64,000 nucleotides of DNA from the NCBI RefSeq assembly GCF_029227915.1, contig NC_079887.1, positions 4,960,001 through 5,024,000 of the forward strand. The letters are read 5' to 3'. This DNA comes from Hydractinia symbiolongicarpus. Lineage: Eukaryota; Cnidaria; Hydrozoa; Anthoathecata; Hydractiniidae. Shown here in pieces: positions 61,607-64,000 of the stretch; positions within the stretch are counted from its first letter, which is position 1; each line of letters begins with the position of its first letter. The notes under the pieces were generated by a model. The model had not been told where the DNA came from. It was given only the letters and a program-made list of their open reading frames with translations, and searched no databases. The position numbers and the translations under genes were made by a program.

Positions 61607-64000
61607 GAGACTTGTAGTTTTCAAAAATGTTTTCATTTATGATGAGACGCTTAATGAAAGAGGTTTAATCGCTGGCAAACGAAAACCCGCGATTTTCCGT
61701 AAATTCCGGGCTTGGCCCGCATAGTCGAATGTATACAAAGAAAGTACCCAGGGAGTAAACTAATTTCCCGAAAGATTTTTTAAATTTTTTTTTCACCACT
61801 AAAACGCATGAGACTTGTAGTTTTTAAAAATGTTTTCATTTTTGATGGGACGCTGAATAAAAGAAGTTTAATCGCCGGCAAACGAAAACCCGCCATTTCC
61901 CGTAAACCCCGGACTCGGCCCATATAGTCAAAAGTATACAAAGAAAGTACCCAGGGAGTAAACACATTTCCCGAACGATTTTTTATATTATTTTTTCACC
62001 ACTAAAACGCATGAGACTTGTAGTTTTCAAAAATGTTTTCATTTTTGATGGGACGCTGAATAAAAGAAGTTTAATCGCCGGCAAACGAAAACCCGCGATT
62101 TCCCGTAAATCCCGGACTCGGCCCGTATAGTGAAAAGTATACAAAGAAAGTACCCTGTGAGTAAACTCATTTCCAAAACGATTTTTTAAAGTATCTTTTC
62201 ACCACTAAAACGCATGAAACTTGTAGTTTTCAAAAATGTTTTCATTTTTGATGAGACGCTGAATAAAAGAAGTTTAATTGCCGGCAAACGAAAAACCGCC
62301 ATTTCCCGTAAACCCCGGACTCGGCCCGTATAGTCAAAAGTATACAAAGAAAGTACCCAGGGAGTAAACTCATTTCCCGAACGATTTTTTAAATTATTTT
62401 TTCGCCACTAAAACGCATGAGACTTGTAGTTTTCAAAAATGTTTTCATTTTTGATGAGACGCTGAATAAAAGAAGTTTAATCGCCGGCAAACAAAAACCT
62501 GCGATTTCCCGTAAATCCCGGACTCGGCCCGTATAGTCAAAAGTATACAAAGAAAGTACCCAGGGAGTAAACTCATTTCCCCGAACGATTTTTTATATTA
62601 TTTTTTCACCACTAAATCGCATGAGACTGGTAATTTTTAAAAATGTTTTCATTTTTGATGGGACGCTCAATAAAAGAAGTTTAATCGCCGGCAAACGAAA
62701 ACCCGCGATTTCCCGTAAATCCCGGACACGGCCCGTATAGTCAAAAGTATACAAAGAAAGTACCCAGGGAGTAAACTCATTTCCCGAACGATTTTTTAAA
62801 TTATTTTTTCACCACTAAAACGCATGAGACTTGTAGTTTTCAAAAATGTTTTCATTTTTGATGGGACGCTGAATAAAAGAAGTTTAATCGCCGGCAAACG
62901 AAAACCCGCGATTTCCCGTAAATCCCGGACTCGGCCCGTATAGTGAAAAGTATACAAAGAAAGTACCCTGTGAGTAAACTCATTTCCAAAACGATTTTTT
63001 AAAGTATCTTTTCACCACTAAAACGCATGAAACTTGTAGTTTTCAAAAATGTTTTCATTTTTGATGGGACGCTGAATAAAAGAAGTTTAATCGCCGGCAA
63101 ACGAAAACCCGCGATTTCCCGTAAATCCCGGACTCAACCCGTATAGTGAAAAGTATACAAAGAAAGTACCCAGGGAGTAAACTTATTTCCCGAACGATTT
63201 TTTAAATTATTTTTTCACCACTAAAACGCATGAGACTTGTAGTTTTCAAAAATGTTTTCATTTATGATGAGACGCTTAATGAAAGAGGTTTAATCGCTGG
63301 CAAACGAAAACCCGCGATTTTCCGTAAATTCCGGGCTTGGCCCGCATAGTCGAATGTATACAAAGAAAGTACCCAGGGAGTAAACTAATTTCCCGAAAGA
63401 TTTTTTAAATTTTTTTTTCACCACTAAAACGCATGAGACTTGTAGTTTTTAAAAATGTTTTCATTTTTGATGGGACGCTGAATAAAAGAAGTTTAATCGC
63501 CGGCAAACGAAAACCCGCCATTTCCCGTAAACCCCGGACTCGGCCCATATAGTCAAAAGTATACAAAGAAAGTACCCAGGGAGTAAACACATTTCCCGAA
63601 CGATTTTTTATATTATTTTTTCACCACTAAAACGCATGAGACTTGTAGTTTTCAAAAATGTTTTCATTTTTGATGGGACGCTGAATAAAAGAAGTTTAAT
63701 CGCCGGCAAACGAAAACCCGCGATTTCCCGTAAATCCCGGACTCGGCCCGTATAGTGAAAAGTATACAAAGAAAGTACCCTGTGAGTAAACTCATTTCCA
63801 AAACGATTTTTTAAAGTATCTTTTCACCACTAAAACGCATGAAACTTGTAGTTTTCAAAAATGTTTTCATTTTTGATGAGACGCTAAATAAAAGAAGTTT
63901 AATTGCCGGCAAACGAAAAACCGCCATTTCCCGTAAACCCCGGACTCGGCCCGTATAGTCAAAAGTATACAAAGAAAGTACCCAGGGAGTAAACTCATTT
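61201..64000 (+). repeat. 8-mer HOR (1625 bp), one copy and a truncated second copy at the window edge
   Basis: Copy 1 is 61201-62825 and copy 2 begins at 62826 and runs off the window. The markers 'gctggcaaacg' with 'ttttccgtaaattccggg' (61671 and 63296) are 1625 bp apart. The unit contains the end of the preceding 5-mer copy plus R, S and T-like units of the 55-58 kb block, so it combines two older arrangements. The extra base comes from 'ttccccgaacg' in the S-like unit. Confidence 0.86.

Larger units (their letters stand above)
1..64000 (+). repeat. 203-bp satellite tandem array spanning the entire window
   Basis: Every part of the window is a copy of one monomer of about 203 bp, recognisable by 'gagacttgtag', the hairpin 'caaaaatg-tttt-catttttg', 'cgccggcaaacg', 'gtatacaaagaaag' and 'caccactaaaacgcat'. 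I tracked 'acttgtag' from base 1 to base 63845: 313 intervals are 201-205 bp, three are aberrant (48, 220 and 61 bp), and a partial unit runs off the right edge. All copies share one orientation. Neither array boundary is in the window, so the array is longer than 64 kb. The size is close to one nucleosome plus linker. Satellites of this form typically occupy centromeric or other constitutive heterochromatin; the locus and the species are inferred only in general terms (a eukaryote). Confidence 0.98.

Noticed and set aside
1-64000. CRISPR array
   Set aside because: The repeating unit is a continuous 203-bp monomer with no unique spacers; the between-unit differences are point mutations, and no associated genes are present.
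1-64000. Mobile element, LTR or rolling-circle (Helitron-like) origin for the satellite
   Set aside because: No terminal repeats, target-site duplications, coding remnants or poly-A end are seen. The hairpin is inside each unit and not next to a CTRR end. An origin from a transposon cannot be excluded but has no support here.
1-64000. 5S rRNA or tRNA genes within the monomer
   Set aside because: No A-box/B-box pair in suitable spacing, no tRNA-like cloverleaf and no recognisable 5S core could be found in the consensus on either strand.
1-64000. Assignment to a named species or a known satellite family
   Set aside because: I do not recognise the monomer. A database search of the 203-bp consensus against satellite collections would decide; without it a name would be a guess.

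Overview
The window is one uninterrupted tandem satellite array. Its monomer is about 203 bp, and all units run head-to-tail in the same orientation from base 1 to base 64,000. I traced the phase by hand using the conserved 'acttgtag' motif. I count 316 successive units followed by a 160-base partial unit at the right edge. Of these, 313 are 201-205 bp long (mode 203) and only three break the register: 48 bp (12574-12621), 220 bp (45495-45714) and 61 bp (47339-47399). I see no gene, RNA gene, transposon, telomere repeat, CRISPR array or unique-sequence island. The organisation (a roughly nucleosome-sized monomer, nested higher-order repeats, no genes in 64 kb) indicates nuclear heterochromatin of a eukaryote, possibly centromeric or pericentromeric. 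The sequence itself does not identify the species.

Monomer anatomy, with position 1 at the g of 'gagacttgtag': a 22-bp perfect hairpin (9-bp stem, tttt loop) at about positions 15-36; a GC-rich CpG-dense section at about 72-135 that contains gccggc, a second imperfect dyad around 'tttcccgtaaat', and cccggg; a gtatac palindrome near 142; and an all-A/T tract of about 19 bp near 169-187. The hand-counted consensus is 77 G+C of 203 (38%) with 12 CpG.

Layout by variant families. (I) 1-15.9 kb: alternating D-like monomers ('gatgacacg', 'ccctgtgag') and B monomers ('aagacttgtagg', 'gatcagacg'), built into 4-mer, 5-mer and 6-mer higher-order repeats (HORs). (II) 15.9-20.3 kb: trimer and 5-mer HORs with 'aaacaaag' and 'ggctaacg' variants. 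(III) 20.3-46 kb: monomers with 'gagactagtag' and 'ccactagaacgaatgag', holding a near-identical 12-mer HOR (2434 bp, two copies) and then a superunit of about 7.9 kb (39 monomers) with a shortened second copy and a partial third; a 9-mer HOR sits inside the first copy. (IV) 46-64 kb: 'gatgggacg' and 'cccgcatagtcg' monomers, beginning with an irregular stretch (46.1-48.9 kb) and continuing into 6-mer, 8-mer, 4/5-mer, 5-mer and 8-mer HORs.

No genes work together here. The biology is the array's own evolution: repeated in-register unequal exchange with a local HOR length that changes every few kb, plus a few out-of-register scars. One of these (12.6 kb) looks like a fold-back template switch at the conserved hairpin. 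Short open frames of 60-102 codons occur on both strands, but they repeat with the monomer and are not credible genes.
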